A stretch of DNA of 64,000 nt from VAZQ01 sp035293945 (GCA_035293945.1 DATGLV010000033.1:56078-120077), one strand, 5' to 3'; shown: positions 16,397 through 25,620, counted from the stretch's first letter. The notes: generated by a model from the sequence alone, not told the origin. Program-made: numbers and translations.

Positions 16397-17860
16397 CTAC
16401 GGCGCGACACTCTTCGCCAGCTTGAGCGCAAATCCGGGCTTGCTCACTTCGATTAGATTGGTGTCGGCGTTCTGCGCGAGCTCCGCCATCAGGCGCACCA
16501 GCGGATGCTTTACCGTGACATATTCCTTCGCCGGACCTGCCGCGCGCATCGCCGCGATGTCCTCGCGGTTGAGCAGCCAGCGCAACAAGAGCTCCTCGTC
16601 GGACACATCCGGCCCGCCAAGCTCGCTGCGCATCTCCGCTAGCGTCGGCTGCGGCCGCGCTTGCGCCATGATCTCTTTCGCCCGCGGCCGGTCGAGAATG
16701 CGCGCGCGCACCTCCTGGTCCATGGCGGTCACGGCTTCCTCGCCGAACTGGCCGAGCGCATAGCGGATGACCTGGTCGGTCACCTCCTTGTAGCGCTCGC
16801 CCAGGATGACGTTGATGGCGGCCTGGCTGCCGACGAATTGCGACAGCGGCGTCACCATGATGGGATGGCCGAACTCCACGCGCACGCGCGCGGTCTCCTC
16901 CAGCGCCTGCTGCAGCTCCTTCTCCTTGCCGACCTGGCGCAGCTGATGCCCGAGATTGGAGATCATGCCGCCCGGAATTTGATGCTGATACGTCGCGTAG
17001 TCGTACTCGGCCGGCACACCGAGCGGAAAGCCTTCGCGCTTGGCGATGATGGTGAAATGCTCGCTGACCGGTCGCAGCACCTGTTCATCGATCACCGGCT
17101 TATAGCCGAGAGCACGCAGATTGTGCGCCACGTTGAAGATGGACGGCAGCGCGGCGCCGTCGGCAAGCGGCGGCACGCCGGTATTGACGATGCGAATGCC
17201 GAGGCGGACCGCTTCGAGCGCGACCAAGGGCCCGAGCCCGGTGGTGCAATGGCTGTGCAGCTCGACCGGGATGCCGCCGTTGTTGGCAAGAATGACCGGC
17301 ACCAGCGTGCGCACCCGCTCGGGCGTGAGCAGCCCACCCGGATCCTTGAGGCAGAGACGGAACGGCTTGAGAGTGACCGCCGCCCGGCAGCGCTCCGCGT
17401 AGTAGTCGTCGGTATGGACCGGCGAAACGGAATAGATGAGATTGACGATCGGATCGAGCCCGAACCTGCGCGCGACCGACACGCGGTAGCGCCAGCCCGG
17501 CAGATCGTTCCACGGCTCGGAGATGCGCGCCTGGCGGATGCCGTTCGCCACCATCCGTTCGATGAAAAGCTCGTACATTGCCGGCGGATCAAAGCCGAAA
17601 GTATTCACCCGCCCGGCGATGAGGCGCAGCGGCGTGTTCGGCGCCCGCTCGGCAACGCGGCGGATGCGCTCCCATGGATCCTCGCGCAGCTCGCGCACGG
17701 CCTTCTTTATGTGCGAGCCCGATAGCAGCTCGATCGCCAGGAACCCCGCCTCGTCGAGGCGCTTGGCGATCGGCAACATCATGCCGGTCGACATGCGCTC
17801 GGCCCACAGGCTCTGGTGCCCGTCCCGGATGGTGGTGTCGACAAACCTGATCTCTTCCAT
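16397..17860 (-). CDS. Biotin-dependent carboxyltransferase subunit (pyruvate carboxylase B/oxaloacetate decarboxylase alpha-like)
   Basis: 487 residues. The TIM-barrel carboxyltransferase begins with FVDTTIRDGHQSLWAERM, has LCLKDPGGLLTPERV with the Lys expected to be carbamylated and bind metal, and HSHCTTG with two His ligands. A PYC_OADA conserved domain follows (QHQIPGGMISNLGHQLRQVG, TPLSQFVGSQAA). It lacks a biotinyl domain, which is supplied by the small gene just upstream (11-bp gap). The acceptor may be pyruvate or another acyl substrate; no biotin carboxylase gene is nearby. Confidence 0.8.
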   Translation of the reverse strand: MEEIRFVDTTIRDGHQSLWAERMSTGMMLPIAKRLDEAGFLAIELLSGSHIKKAVRELREDPWERIRRVAERAPNTPLRLIAGRVNTFGFDPPAMYELFIERMVANGIRQARISEPWNDLPGWRYRVSVARRFGLDPIVNLIYSVSPVHTDDYYAERCRAAVTLKPFRLCLKDPGGLLTPERVRTLVPVILANNGGIPVELHSHCTTGLGPLVALEAVRLGIRIVNTGVPPLADGAALPSIFNVAHNLRALGYKPVIDEQVLRPVSEHFTIIAKREGFPLGVPAEYDYATYQHQIPGGMISNLGHQLRQVGKEKELQQALEETARVRVEFGHPIMVTPLSQFVGSQAAINVILGERYKEVTDQVIRYALGQFGEEAVTAMDQEVRARILDRPRAKEIMAQARPQPTLAEMRSELGGPDVSDEELLLRWLLNREDIAAMRAAGPAKEYVTVKHPLVRLMAELAQNADTNLIEVSKPGFALKLAKSVAP

Positions 17861-17871
17861 CGCGATGGTCC

Positions 17872-18357
17872 TCAGCGCCGATCCGGCTTGATCCAAAATA
17901 GGGGCTGGCCGAACTCAACCATTTCCCCATTGGCGACCAGGATGCGCTCGATCACGCCGGCAATCTCGGTCTTGATGCTGGTGAACACTTTCATCACCTC
18001 GATCAGCCCGACAGTGGCGCCAGCCTCGACGCGAGCGCCTGCCGTCACAAACGGTGGATCGGAAGGCGAAGGCGCGGCGTAGAATTTTCCCACCATCGGG
18101 GCCGGGATGGATTGCAGGCCAGGCTCGGGCGCCGCTGTTACAGCCGGCACGGGTTGCGCGGCTACCTTTTCAGGTGCCAGTGCGACCGCAGGTGCAGCTG
18201 GGGTCGGGAGGGTGGCGGTCGCGGGCTCAGCGGGCCGATAACCGCCCTTGCTGATGGTGATCTTGCGTTCGCCCTGCTCCAGTTGAAGAAAGTCGAATTT
18301 GGATTGCTCGAACAATTTGAGGATTTCGAGCACGTCGTCGTCCGTCAGCTCCATCAA
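17872..18357 (-). CDS. Biotin carboxyl carrier protein (AccB-like)
   Basis: 161 residues. The N-terminal helix region (LTDDDVLEILKLFEQSKFDFLQLEQGE) resembles AccB, then comes a Pro/Ala-rich flexible linker (about residues 40-85), and a biotinyl/lipoyl domain with IPAPMVGKFY and the biotin attachment motif EVMKVF (the usual motif is E-A-M-K-M). It lies directly before a carboxyltransferase gene and probably carries CO2 to it. The substitution of Val and Phe around the target Lys suggests a specialised carrier distinct from the acetyl-CoA carboxylase subunit. Confidence 0.82.
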   Translation of the reverse strand: MMELTDDDVLEILKLFEQSKFDFLQLEQGERKITISKGGYRPAEPATATLPTPAAPAVALAPEKVAAQPVPAVTAAPEPGLQSIPAPMVGKFYAAPSPSDPPFVTAGARVEAGATVGLIEVMKVFTSIKTEIAGVIERILVANGEMVEFGQPLFWIKPDRR

Positions 18358-18703
18358 ACCGCTCTCCTGCAGCGCGACTAGGCCGCATTGTTTTGCATGC
18401 TCGGAATAGCCGGCGGCCGACCGAGTTCGGGCAGGGATACCGGATTCGGATTTCGACCGGGCGAACCCAGCCTGTCAACCTGCGCCGCAACCGCATGCCG
18501 GTTCAAGCGCAAAGCCCGCGGCCGGTGGACAGGAACCGATGGCGGAGGAGATCGTTATTGGCGATCGGGGCCGGGGGTACCGCTTGCGCCGGTTCGCGCC
18601 AAATCTTCGTCTCAGCACCAAAGTACGGCCGTAATATCTCTATATCCGCGCGCCTGTTCGTGCCACTTGCATGATCGGCATCGCACTGCCCGAGGAGGGG
18701 AAC
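18358..18703. other. Divergent intergenic region
   Basis: About 346 bp between the minus-strand biotin carrier gene and the plus-strand OmpA-like gene. It should carry promoters for both. I saw no RNA gene, clear operator or coding region in it. Confidence 0.4.
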
Positions 18704-20521
18704 TTGCCATTGCACATCAAATCATCCGGAAGAAATGCCCTGTTGACGCTCGCCGCGGTCTCCGCGGTCGCCTTGGCACAGGGCTTCCTGGCCGTGGAGG
18801 GGGTCGCGCAGGTTCCGGGAACCGTTATCCTCGCCCAGAATCCGCCCAAATGCGGTCAGGATCCGCAGCATCCCTGCCCCAAGCCGGGCCAGCAGCAGCC
18901 GCAGCAATCACAGCATCCGCAGCAGCAGGGCCAAGGGCAGCCACCCGGACAACCACAAAAGCCGCCCGTCCAGGGGCAGCAGACCCAGCCGGTCCAGCAA
19001 GGCCAGCAGCGCATTGAGGAGCGTAAGCTCCCCGGCCAACCCGCCCAGCCGGTCCAACAGGGACAGCAAGGCCAGCCGAACCAACAGGGTCAGCGCTTGG
19101 AGGAGCGTAAGCTCCCGGGCCAGACGGGTCAGCCTATCCAGCAAGGACAGCAGGGTCAGCCGAACCAACAGGGTCAGCGCTTGGAGGAGCGTAAGCTCCC
19201 GGGCCAGACGGGTCAGCCCATCCAGCAGGGACAGCAAGGCCAGCGCAACCAACAGGGTCAGCGCTTGGAGGAGCGTAAGCTCCCGGGCCAGACGGGTCAG
19301 CCCATCCAACAGGGACAGCAGGGTCAGCCCAACCAACAGGGTCAACGCTTGGAGGAGCGTAAGCTCCCGGGCCAGCCGGGCCAGCCCATCCAGCAGGGGC
19401 AGCAGGGTCAGCCCAACCAACAGGGTCAACGCTTGGAGGAGCGTAAGCTCCCGGGCCAGCCGGGCCAGTCCATCCAGCAGGGACAGCAGGCCCAACCCGC
19501 CCAGCAGGGCCAAGGCCAGCCACAGAAGCCGACCTTCCAGGGGCAGCCTGTCCAGCAGGGGCAGCAAAGCGCCCCCCAGGGCCAGCCTAAGCAGACTTTC
19601 CAGCTCGTCCGCCCGCCGGCCGGGCAGCAGGGCGGACCGACCTTTGCCAACGTCAAGGAGCTGCAGGCACAGCGTAAGGAGCACACCGAGCCGGGCGGCC
19701 GGCTGGTCATCGAGGAGCCCGATCATCGGCAGATCGTGCGGGAAGGCGGCCAAGCCTTCATCCGCCACGATGAGAACGAGCGTCTATCGATGTTTGGCAA
19801 CGCCCGCACCGAAAGGCGCCGCGACGGCAACTATTCGATCATCGTGCGACCTGACGGCGATCAGATCATCACCGTAACCGACGACGACGGCCGCATGATC
19901 CGCCGCTTCCGGCGCGATCGGGAAGGACATGAATTCATCCTGATCGAAAATCCGCGTCCTGTGGGCGCGATCGTCCTCAATCTGCCGCTGCCGGTGATCA
20001 GCATTCCGCCGGACCAGTACATCGTGGATACGGCGGTCGCGCCCGAGCCGTTCATCTACAACACGCTGATCGCGCCGCCGCTGGTGCCGATCGAGCGGCC
20101 CTACTCGCTGGACGAGATCCGCTATAACGTGGCGCTGCGCGACCGCATGCGGCGTATCGATGTCGACACCATCAACTTCGATTTCGGCTCATGGGAGGTG
20201 ACGCCCGACCAGGTCGCGCGCTTGCAGCTCGTGGCGCAGGCGATGCAGGACATCATCGCCCGCAACCCGAACGAAGTGTTCCTGGTCGAGGGGCACACCG
20301 ATGCGGTCGGAAACGATGTTGACAACCTGTCGCTCTCCGACCGGCGTGCCGACACGGTCGCCAGCATTCTCACCCAGAGCTTCCAGATTCCGCCTGAGAA
20401 CATGACGACCCAGGGCTACGGCTCGCATTTCCTCAAGATCCAGACGCCGGAGGCCAATCGGCAGAACCGCCGCGTGACCATCCGGCGGATCACTCCGCTG
20501 CTCACCGGCGCGAGCAGCTGA
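18704..20521 (+). CDS. OmpA-family protein with long Gln/Pro-rich repeat region
   Basis: About 605 residues. A signal peptide is followed by a low-complexity Gln/Gly/Pro region (about residues 45-300) that contains six copies of a 28-residue unit starting with LEERKLPGQ. The centre has DUF-like strands around FIRHDENERLSMFG and IIVRPDGDQIITVTDDDG. The C-terminal OmpA-like peptidoglycan-binding domain contains VEGHTDAVGNDVDNLSLSDR and NRRVTIRR. The protein is probably anchored in the outer membrane or periplasm, with the repeats acting as a spacer. I favour the TTG at 18704, which follows GAGGAGG and gives a cleaner signal peptide than ATG 18671. Confidence 0.82.
   Translation: MPLHIKSSGRNALLTLAAVSAVALAQGFLAVEGVAQVPGTVILAQNPPKCGQDPQHPCPKPGQQQPQQSQHPQQQGQGQPPGQPQKPPVQGQQTQPVQQGQQRIEERKLPGQPAQPVQQGQQGQPNQQGQRLEERKLPGQTGQPIQQGQQGQPNQQGQRLEERKLPGQTGQPIQQGQQGQRNQQGQRLEERKLPGQTGQPIQQGQQGQPNQQGQRLEERKLPGQPGQPIQQGQQGQPNQQGQRLEERKLPGQPGQSIQQGQQAQPAQQGQGQPQKPTFQGQPVQQGQQSAPQGQPKQTFQLVRPPAGQQGGPTFANVKELQAQRKEHTEPGGRLVIEEPDHRQIVREGGQAFIRHDENERLSMFGNARTERRRDGNYSIIVRPDGDQIITVTDDDGRMIRRFRRDREGHEFILIENPRPVGAIVLNLPLPVISIPPDQYIVDTAVAPEPFIYNTLIAPPLVPIERPYSLDEIRYNVALRDRMRRIDVDTINFDFGSWEVTPDQVARLQLVAQAMQDIIARNPNEVFLVEGHTDAVGNDVDNLSLSDRRADTVASILTQSFQIPPENMTTQGYGSHFLKIQTPEANRQNRRVTIRRITPLLTGASS
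19009..19512 (+). repeat. Six tandem 84-bp units inside the OmpA-like gene
   Basis: Units begin near 19012, 19096, 19180, 19264, 19348 and 19432, exactly 84 bp apart, so each encodes 28 residues. Units 2 to 5 are almost identical at DNA level; the first and last diverge. The length is a multiple of three and leaves the coding frame intact whatever the copy number. Confidence 0.95.
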
Positions 20522-20536
20522 CGTTCGGAAAAAATC

Positions 20537-20559
20537 GGGCGGGCACAAGAGGCCCGCCC
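20537..20559. repeat. REP-like hairpin after the OmpA-like gene
   Basis: Arms GGGCGGGC and GCCCGCCC enclose a loop containing ACAAG. It lies 16 bp after the OmpA stop codon and may also stop or protect that mRNA. It resembles the hairpins at 20579 and 36928. Confidence 0.65.
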
Positions 20560-20578
20560 CTACAACAACGATCGTAGC

Positions 20579-20598
20579 GGCGCCCCTTGTGGGCGCCC
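20579..20598. repeat. REP-like palindrome identical to one inside the RAYT gene
   Basis: The 20-mer GGCGCCCCTTGTGGGCGCCC occurs here and again at 36596-36615. The loop CTTGT is the complement of the ACAAG loop in the neighbouring hairpins. This supports mobilisation by the REP-associated transposase in the window. Confidence 0.7.
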
Positions 20599-20681
20599 TC
20601 TTGTTATTTGGGCGTGCACGCCTGGACGTTTACGCCCGCCTTCGACGGGCAGTGGGGCGGCCCTCCAAGGCTCGTCGGTTC

Positions 20682-21914
20682 TTACATCACATCGCCCATG
20701 ACCTCTTCGCCCTCGCCGGGCGGGCGCGTGTAGAATTCCGGATTCATCCGGCTGACGACACCTTCGCGCGCCAGCGCCTCGGCGAATTCCCGGCGGATCG
20801 CCGGATCCTCCTGATGATACGGGATGGCGCTGCCGCCCTTGCCGAGATCGATTGCGCCCCAGTCCATGAGCTGCTCGCCCGGACGGCCGGCCTTGCGTGC
20901 GCGCTGATTGTTGGGACCGTGCCAGGCGGTGATCCGCAGCCCTTCGGCGCCGGTGCCGAAATGCTGGTGGAACCAGTCCCCGCTCATCGGCGCAGCCGAA
21001 ACCATGCCGACAGGCTCATAGTCCTGGCGCAGGATCTTGTCGGCCTTGCCGTCCTTCCAGGGCGTGGTGCCGAGCGTGTCGGGCCACGTATACGTATAGC
21101 CCTTGCCCTTGACGCAGATGAGCACGGCCGCTGACGCGTGCTTATGCGCCTTGGAATAGCGTCCGGTCTCGTGCTGGCCGATCCAGAGATAAAAGCGGTT
21201 GCCGGCCATCGACGGCTCGACGCGCCGGTACCCGGGCGACCGGCGGTTGTCGAGCGGCAGCTCGGTATTGACGATGTCGGGAATGAGATTGGTGCGGCGC
21301 ATGGCAAGGCCGCGAATAGGATCAGGCTCGACATCCTCGCGCGGCTTGAAGAAATCCTCCGCCCCGGAGAAGCGTTCGGTGAAAGCGTGCGGGCAGTTGA
21401 AGATGAACTCAGGATTATCGATCAGGTTCATCACATTGGGAGCCGTGGTGCCGCACAAGAGCAGTGCCGGCGCGCTCGCCGCATTGATGAAGCGATGGAA
21501 CGCATTGAGCGGAATTGTGAACAAGCTTCCCTTCTGCCACTCGAACACGTGCCGCTTGCTCTGGCTTTCCTGCCACACCTCCGTTGAGCCGCGGCCTTCA
21601 ACCACCAGAACGATCTTCTCGTACAGATGGCGCTCGACATTGAGTGCTCCGGCGCCGGGAATTTCGACCACATAGGCACCCCACAGCCCCTCGGTGCCGT
21701 AGAGCTGGATATAGCTGCCGCGCCCGCCCAGCCGCTTCCACGGCGTCATCGGCAGATCCTGCACGCGGCGCACGCCGATGCCGCGATAGACCGGCACCCC
21801 TTCGGACTCCATGAAGACGTCATAGGGCATCGGCTTGCGCTTGAACGTGCCGAAACCGGCGTTCTCTCCGGCCTTGGGCTCGTGCCAATGGGTGTGATCG
21901 GGGGTGTCGTGCAT
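20682..21914 (-). CDS. Bicupin protein, probable ring-cleaving dioxygenase relative
   Basis: 410 residues with two cupin domains. The first contains ERHLYEKIVLVVEGRGSTEVW and NAFHRF; the second has SKAHKHASAAVLICVKGKGY and GDWFHQHFG. The His/Glu placement fits a mononuclear metal centre, and the size fits gentisate-type enzymes, but the sequence departs clearly from the gentisate dioxygenase at 5160 and resembles uncharacterised cupins near transport binding proteins. It is on the same strand as, and just downstream of, two Bug-type binding proteins, suggesting it processes the compound they capture. Confidence 0.7.
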   Translation of the reverse strand: MHDTPDHTHWHEPKAGENAGFGTFKRKPMPYDVFMESEGVPVYRGIGVRRVQDLPMTPWKRLGGRGSYIQLYGTEGLWGAYVVEIPGAGALNVERHLYEKIVLVVEGRGSTEVWQESQSKRHVFEWQKGSLFTIPLNAFHRFINAASAPALLLCGTTAPNVMNLIDNPEFIFNCPHAFTERFSGAEDFFKPREDVEPDPIRGLAMRRTNLIPDIVNTELPLDNRRSPGYRRVEPSMAGNRFYLWIGQHETGRYSKAHKHASAAVLICVKGKGYTYTWPDTLGTTPWKDGKADKILRQDYEPVGMVSAAPMSGDWFHQHFGTGAEGLRITAWHGPNNQRARKAGRPGEQLMDWGAIDLGKGGSAIPYHQEDPAIRREFAEALAREGVVSRMNPEFYTRPPGEGEEVMGDVM

Positions 21915-21964
21915 GGTGGGCCTCCTTGCCTGGAGAACTGAGGTTACCAGGCTCTATTCTTGCA

Positions 21965-23068
21965 TTATTGCGCGTTTCCGTTGGTAAGCAGTTTCCTGAT
22001 GTAATCAAGTGTGTCGGGCGGGACGGCGTCAATCTGCGCAATGGCTTGCTCGATCGCCTCCGCGTCAACGGGGCTCAAATCGAGCTCGAGCCGCGCGGCC
22101 TCATCACGGTAGCGCGCATCGCTCTGGACTGCGCGAAAAGCCTGCCGCAGCACTTGCGCCCGCTCACGCGGAATGTTCGGTGGCGCCACGAAAGGCCGGT
22201 CCAGGCGATAGGGCAACTCCATAAGCTCGATCAGCCGGCGGCCGCGGTCGTCGCGTGCGAGCTCGCGCGCGGTGGGTACAGCTGGAAAATCCGGGTGTCG
22301 GGCCGCGTGCGCGAACTGCAGGATCACATGCATGCCAGATTGTGGCATCAACCATTCTGGCCGTGTCGAATGCAGCACCGAGATCGCAGTCAAGCGGGCA
22401 TCGATTTCACCGCGATCCATGGCGAGAAACATGGCGTTGCTGTCCGGATAGCCCGGGATGATCTTCAGGTTGAGGCCGAGCGCGTCGCGCAGCACGATCG
22501 CTATGTCATTCGTGCCTGCGCCCTGAGCAGAGGCGCCGACCAAGAGGGACGGGCCGCCCGGGGCGCGTGCCGCTTCAGCATTCCTCACCGGCGAGTCGGG
22601 GCGGGCGATCAACAGGTAGGCATCGTCGGCGAAACTCGACGGGGAGCCGAGCCAGGTAAACTTGCGGGGATTGAACTGCGCACCGGCCCCGCTCCGAGTG
22701 AGGCCGAGCAGCACGAGGTCATGTGCGAACGTGCCGAGCACGGTCCCGTCCTTGGGCGCAACGTTGTAGAGATAGTTGGCGGCGCGCAAGCCGCCGGCGC
22801 CCGGCATGTTCTGCACCACAATCGCCGGATGTCCCGGCAGATATTCGCCCATGTGGCGCGCGAGGAGACGCCCATAGAGGTCGTAGCCGCCGCCCGCTCC
22901 AGAGCCAACGATGAGCTCGATCTGTCTTGCAGAAGGCCCGGCTTCGGCCTGAGCATGCGTTGCCGCCGGCATCGCCAGCAGGACGCCGACGAGCAGTGCT
23001 TCCCATCTCGGGCGCACCCGCCCCCTCGGGCGAGCAAGCGTGCCGGTTGGGTGCGCTGACCTGCCCAC
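21965..23068 (-). CDS. Bug/TctC-family tripartite tricarboxylate transporter binding protein
   Basis: 367 residues. An Arg-rich leader and hydrophobic signal (ALLVGVLLAMPAATHAQ) precede the type II binding fold: IELIVGSGAGGGYDLYGRLLARH, VVQNMPGAGGLRAANYLYN, GASAQGAGTNDIA and VPTARELA. Bug proteins bind dicarboxylates, aromatic acids or similar ligands in the periplasm. The start is a GTG only 2 bp after the stop of the next paralogue, implying coupled translation. No TctA or TctB membrane gene is nearby. Confidence 0.85.
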   Translation of the reverse strand: MGRSAHPTGTLARPRGRVRPRWEALLVGVLLAMPAATHAQAEAGPSARQIELIVGSGAGGGYDLYGRLLARHMGEYLPGHPAIVVQNMPGAGGLRAANYLYNVAPKDGTVLGTFAHDLVLLGLTRSGAGAQFNPRKFTWLGSPSSFADDAYLLIARPDSPVRNAEAARAPGGPSLLVGASAQGAGTNDIAIVLRDALGLNLKIIPGYPDSNAMFLAMDRGEIDARLTAISVLHSTRPEWLMPQSGMHVILQFAHAARHPDFPAVPTARELARDDRGRRLIELMELPYRLDRPFVAPPNIPRERAQVLRQAFRAVQSDARYRDEAARLELDLSPVDAEAIEQAIAQIDAVPPDTLDYIRKLLTNGNAQ

Positions 23069-23070
23069 GA

Positions 23071-24126
23071 TCAGCCATTCTTGCTATCGGACAAGAGCCT
23101 TCTCATGTAGTCGAGAAGATCGGGCGGGGCGTTCGCGATGCCGTTGATGGCGCGCAGCACTTCCTCTGCGCCGATCGGGCTCACATCGACCTTGAGCCTT
23201 TGCGCTTCATCCAGATAGTCCGGGTCATGATGCAAGGCGAGGAACGCCGCCTGCAGAGCCCGGGCGCGATCCTCCGGCAAGCCGGGCGGGGCCGCGAACG
23301 GTCGCGATAGCCGGTAGGGCAGCTCGGCGAGCTCAATGAGCGCGCGTGCGCGATCGCTCTCGGCGAGCTCGCGCGCGGTCGGCACGTCGGGAAATTGCGG
23401 ATGACGGCTAGCGCGCGCAAACTGCAAGAGCACCTGCATGCTGCTGTCCGGTCGGAGCCACTCCGGATGCGAGGAGGAAACCGCCGACAGGCCGACAAAG
23501 CGGCCGTCCGTCTCCTTGCGGTCGGCGGCGAGAAACAACGCGTTGCTGTCCGGATAGCCGACGATGATGCGGATGTTGAGCGAGAGCGCGTCGCGCAGCA
23601 CCGTCGAAATGTCGTTGCCGGTTGCGCCTTCCGCGGTCCCGCCCAGCACCAGCGGCGGTCCGCCTGGGCGCCGCGCGTCAGCAATCGATTTTACCTTGGC
23701 GTCCTTGCGCGTCATCAACAGATAGGCGTCGTTGCCGTAGCTCGAGGAGGAGCCGAGCCAGGTGAACTTTCTTGGATCGAAGCGAACGTTCGGATTGTTG
23801 CCGATGAGCCCCAAGAGCGGCATGTCGCGCGCAAACGTCGCGATCACAGTGCCGTCCTTGGGCGCGGTGTTGTAGAGATAGTTCACGGCGCGCAGGCTGC
23901 CGGCCCCCGGCATGTTCTGGATCACGACCGTAGGGTTGCCCGGGATGTGTTTGCCCAGATGCGTGGCGACGAGGCGGCCATAGACATCGTAGCCGCCGCC
24001 GGAGCCGTAACCGACCACCAGGGTGACGACTTTCCCCTTATAGAAATCGGCGACACTGTCGGCGTGCGCAGCGGCGCACGTCAGGCTCAGCAGCGCTGCG
24101 GCTGCCGTAACCTTGAGCCAAGCCAT
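23071..24126 (-). CDS. Bug/TctC-family binding protein, tandem paralogue
   Basis: 351 residues with signal peptide MAWLKVTAAAALLSLTCAAAHA and binding-fold motifs VVGYGSGGGYDVYGRLVATH, MPGAGSLRAVNYLYN, GTAEGATGNDIS, GYPDSNALFLA and VPTARELAE. It is collinear and clearly paralogous with the following gene, sharing long stretches such as the PGYPDSNAMFL/VGYPDSNALFL segment, so the pair is a tandem duplication. Both probably serve one pathway with differing ligand preferences. ATG 24126 follows AGGAGG. Confidence 0.85.
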   Translation of the reverse strand: MAWLKVTAAAALLSLTCAAAHADSVADFYKGKVVTLVVGYGSGGGYDVYGRLVATHLGKHIPGNPTVVIQNMPGAGSLRAVNYLYNTAPKDGTVIATFARDMPLLGLIGNNPNVRFDPRKFTWLGSSSSYGNDAYLLMTRKDAKVKSIADARRPGGPPLVLGGTAEGATGNDISTVLRDALSLNIRIIVGYPDSNALFLAADRKETDGRFVGLSAVSSSHPEWLRPDSSMQVLLQFARASRHPQFPDVPTARELAESDRARALIELAELPYRLSRPFAAPPGLPEDRARALQAAFLALHHDPDYLDEAQRLKVDVSPIGAEEVLRAINGIANAPPDLLDYMRRLLSDSKNG

Positions 24127-24310
24127 GGTTCCTCCTTGGTCTCCACGCCATCGCCGAGGCGGGCCCTCATGACCCCTTTTTATCGGCTTCTCGATCAGCG
24201 CAGCCGGCCGATTGTCTTATAGTGCCGGCCCTTTGTATACTCGCCGCCCGAGGCTTAAGACGACGCACATCCCACACAATCCCGTACGGAAAAAGCAGGG
24301 AGGATATTTC

Positions 24311-25411
24311 ATGAGAAGAACATGGCTCGCCGGACTGCTCATGCTGATGAGCCCGTCCGCATTCGCCCAGCAGCTGCCGCCGGAGATTCCGTTCGATTCG
24401 GTGCCTAACCTGCTCAAGCTTCCTCCCGACATGTATCTCGGCGAGGCTTCCGGCGTCGCCCTCAACTCCAAGAAGCATATTTTCGTCTACAACCGCGGCG
24501 GCTCAAGCCGGGGTCCGGCCTTCGCCAACACCGCGTCGCAGCTGCTCGAGTTCGACCAGAATGGCAATTATCTGCGGGAGATCGGCAAGAATCTCTATGC
24601 TTGGTCGTTTGCCCATACGGTGCGCGTCGACAAGGACGACAATATCTGGGCCACCGACAAGGGCTCGGACATGATCATCAAATTCGATCCCGAAGGCCGC
24701 GTGCAGATGGTGTTCGGACGCAAGCAGGAGGCCTCGGAAAAGACCGAGCCGCATGAGCGCGTCAACCCGCCGAAGCCGTTCGAGGACGGCCGCTTCCGCC
24801 AGCCCACCGACGTGACCTGGGATTCGAAAGGCGACATCTTCATCAGCGACGGCTACATCAACGCGCGGGTCGCCAAGTACAACAAGGACGGCGACTGGAT
24901 CAAATCCTGGGGCAAGCACGGCAACGGGCCGGGCGAGTTCAACCTGCTCCACACCATCGCGGCCGACGCCCAGGACAACATCTACGTCGGCGATCGCAAC
25001 AATCGCCGCATCCAGGTGTTCGATACCGACGGCAACTTCAAGCGCGAGATCAGGATCGACGTCCCGCCGCCGCCGGATGCGCGCCCGGCGATCGGCAACA
25101 TGCCGAACCTGACCGACTACCTCAAGACCGGCGGCACGATGACGCCGGGCGCTCCGTGGGCGATCTGCATCACGCCTCCGCCGAACCAGGTGCTCTATAG
25201 CGCGGACTCCTTCCCGGGGCGCATCTACAAGCTCAGCCTCGACGGCAAGGTGCTCGGCATGCTGGGCAAGTCCGGCAAGCAGATGAAGGAGTTCGGCTGG
25301 ATCCACGAAATGGCCTGCCCGTCCGAGAACGAGCTCTATGTGGCCGAAATCCTGAACTGGCGCGTGCAGAAGCTGCTGCTGCATCCGGACCAGGAGCGCG
25401 CCGCGAACTGA
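24311..25411 (+). CDS. Secreted NHL-repeat beta-propeller protein (peptidyl-alpha-hydroxyglycine lyase-like)
   Basis: 366 residues. Signal peptide MRRTWLAGLLMLMSPSAFA, then NHL-type beta-propeller repeats with DKDDNIWATDKGSDMIIKFDPEGRV, DSKGDIFISDGYINARVAKYNKDG, DAQDNIYVGDRNNRRIQVFDTDG and LYVAEILNWRVQKL. Such propellers resemble the amidating lyase domain and many uncharacterised sugar- or aromatic-linked lactonases. ATG 24311 is set by the signal peptide and AGGGAGG upstream. It is divergent from the Bug pair. Confidence 0.75.
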   Translation: MRRTWLAGLLMLMSPSAFAQQLPPEIPFDSVPNLLKLPPDMYLGEASGVALNSKKHIFVYNRGGSSRGPAFANTASQLLEFDQNGNYLREIGKNLYAWSFAHTVRVDKDDNIWATDKGSDMIIKFDPEGRVQMVFGRKQEASEKTEPHERVNPPKPFEDGRFRQPTDVTWDSKGDIFISDGYINARVAKYNKDGDWIKSWGKHGNGPGEFNLLHTIAADAQDNIYVGDRNNRRIQVFDTDGNFKREIRIDVPPPPDARPAIGNMPNLTDYLKTGGTMTPGAPWAICITPPPNQVLYSADSFPGRIYKLSLDGKVLGMLGKSGKQMKEFGWIHEMACPSENELYVAEILNWRVQKLLLHPDQERAAN

Positions 25412-25440
25412 GCGGTTATCTCAGCGACTCCAAGATTAGA

Positions 25441-25471
25441 GCCTGGCGCGGCCTCAACGGCCATGCCAGGC
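25441..25471. terminator. Hairpin after the NHL-repeat gene
   Basis: A symmetrical stem: GCCTGGC and GGCC on the left, GGCC and GCCAGGC on the right, loop TCAAC. It begins 30 bp after the NHL stop codon between converging genes. There is no T tract, so Rho-independent termination is possible but unproven. Confidence 0.45.
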
Positions 25472-25549
25472 GCTTGGACGCCCGCGGTCGCCGGGCCGCG
25501 GGCGCCCCTCTCCTTTGGTGCTCCGAATCACAGGATCTCGTCCCGCGTC

Positions 25550-25592
25550 CATCCTTCGAGACGCCTCGCTACGCGAGGCTCCTCGGGATGAG
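25550..25592. repeat. Palindromic intergenic repeat
   Basis: An inner perfect stem GCCTCG-CTAC-GCGAGGC is flanked by imperfect outer arms (CATCCTTCGAG on the left, CTCGGGATG on the right). It resembles an interspersed palindrome I recall from Bradyrhizobium-like genomes. Confidence 0.55.
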
Positions 25593-25620
25593 GTCCTTGA
25601 GTGAGCGATGGAGTCTCGCG

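Noticed and set aside
18908..19768. Long open frame antisense to the OmpA-like gene, and another in a second plus frame (19014-19877)
   Set aside because: Both are by-products of the in-frame 84-bp repeats and GC bias; no start signal or family motif.
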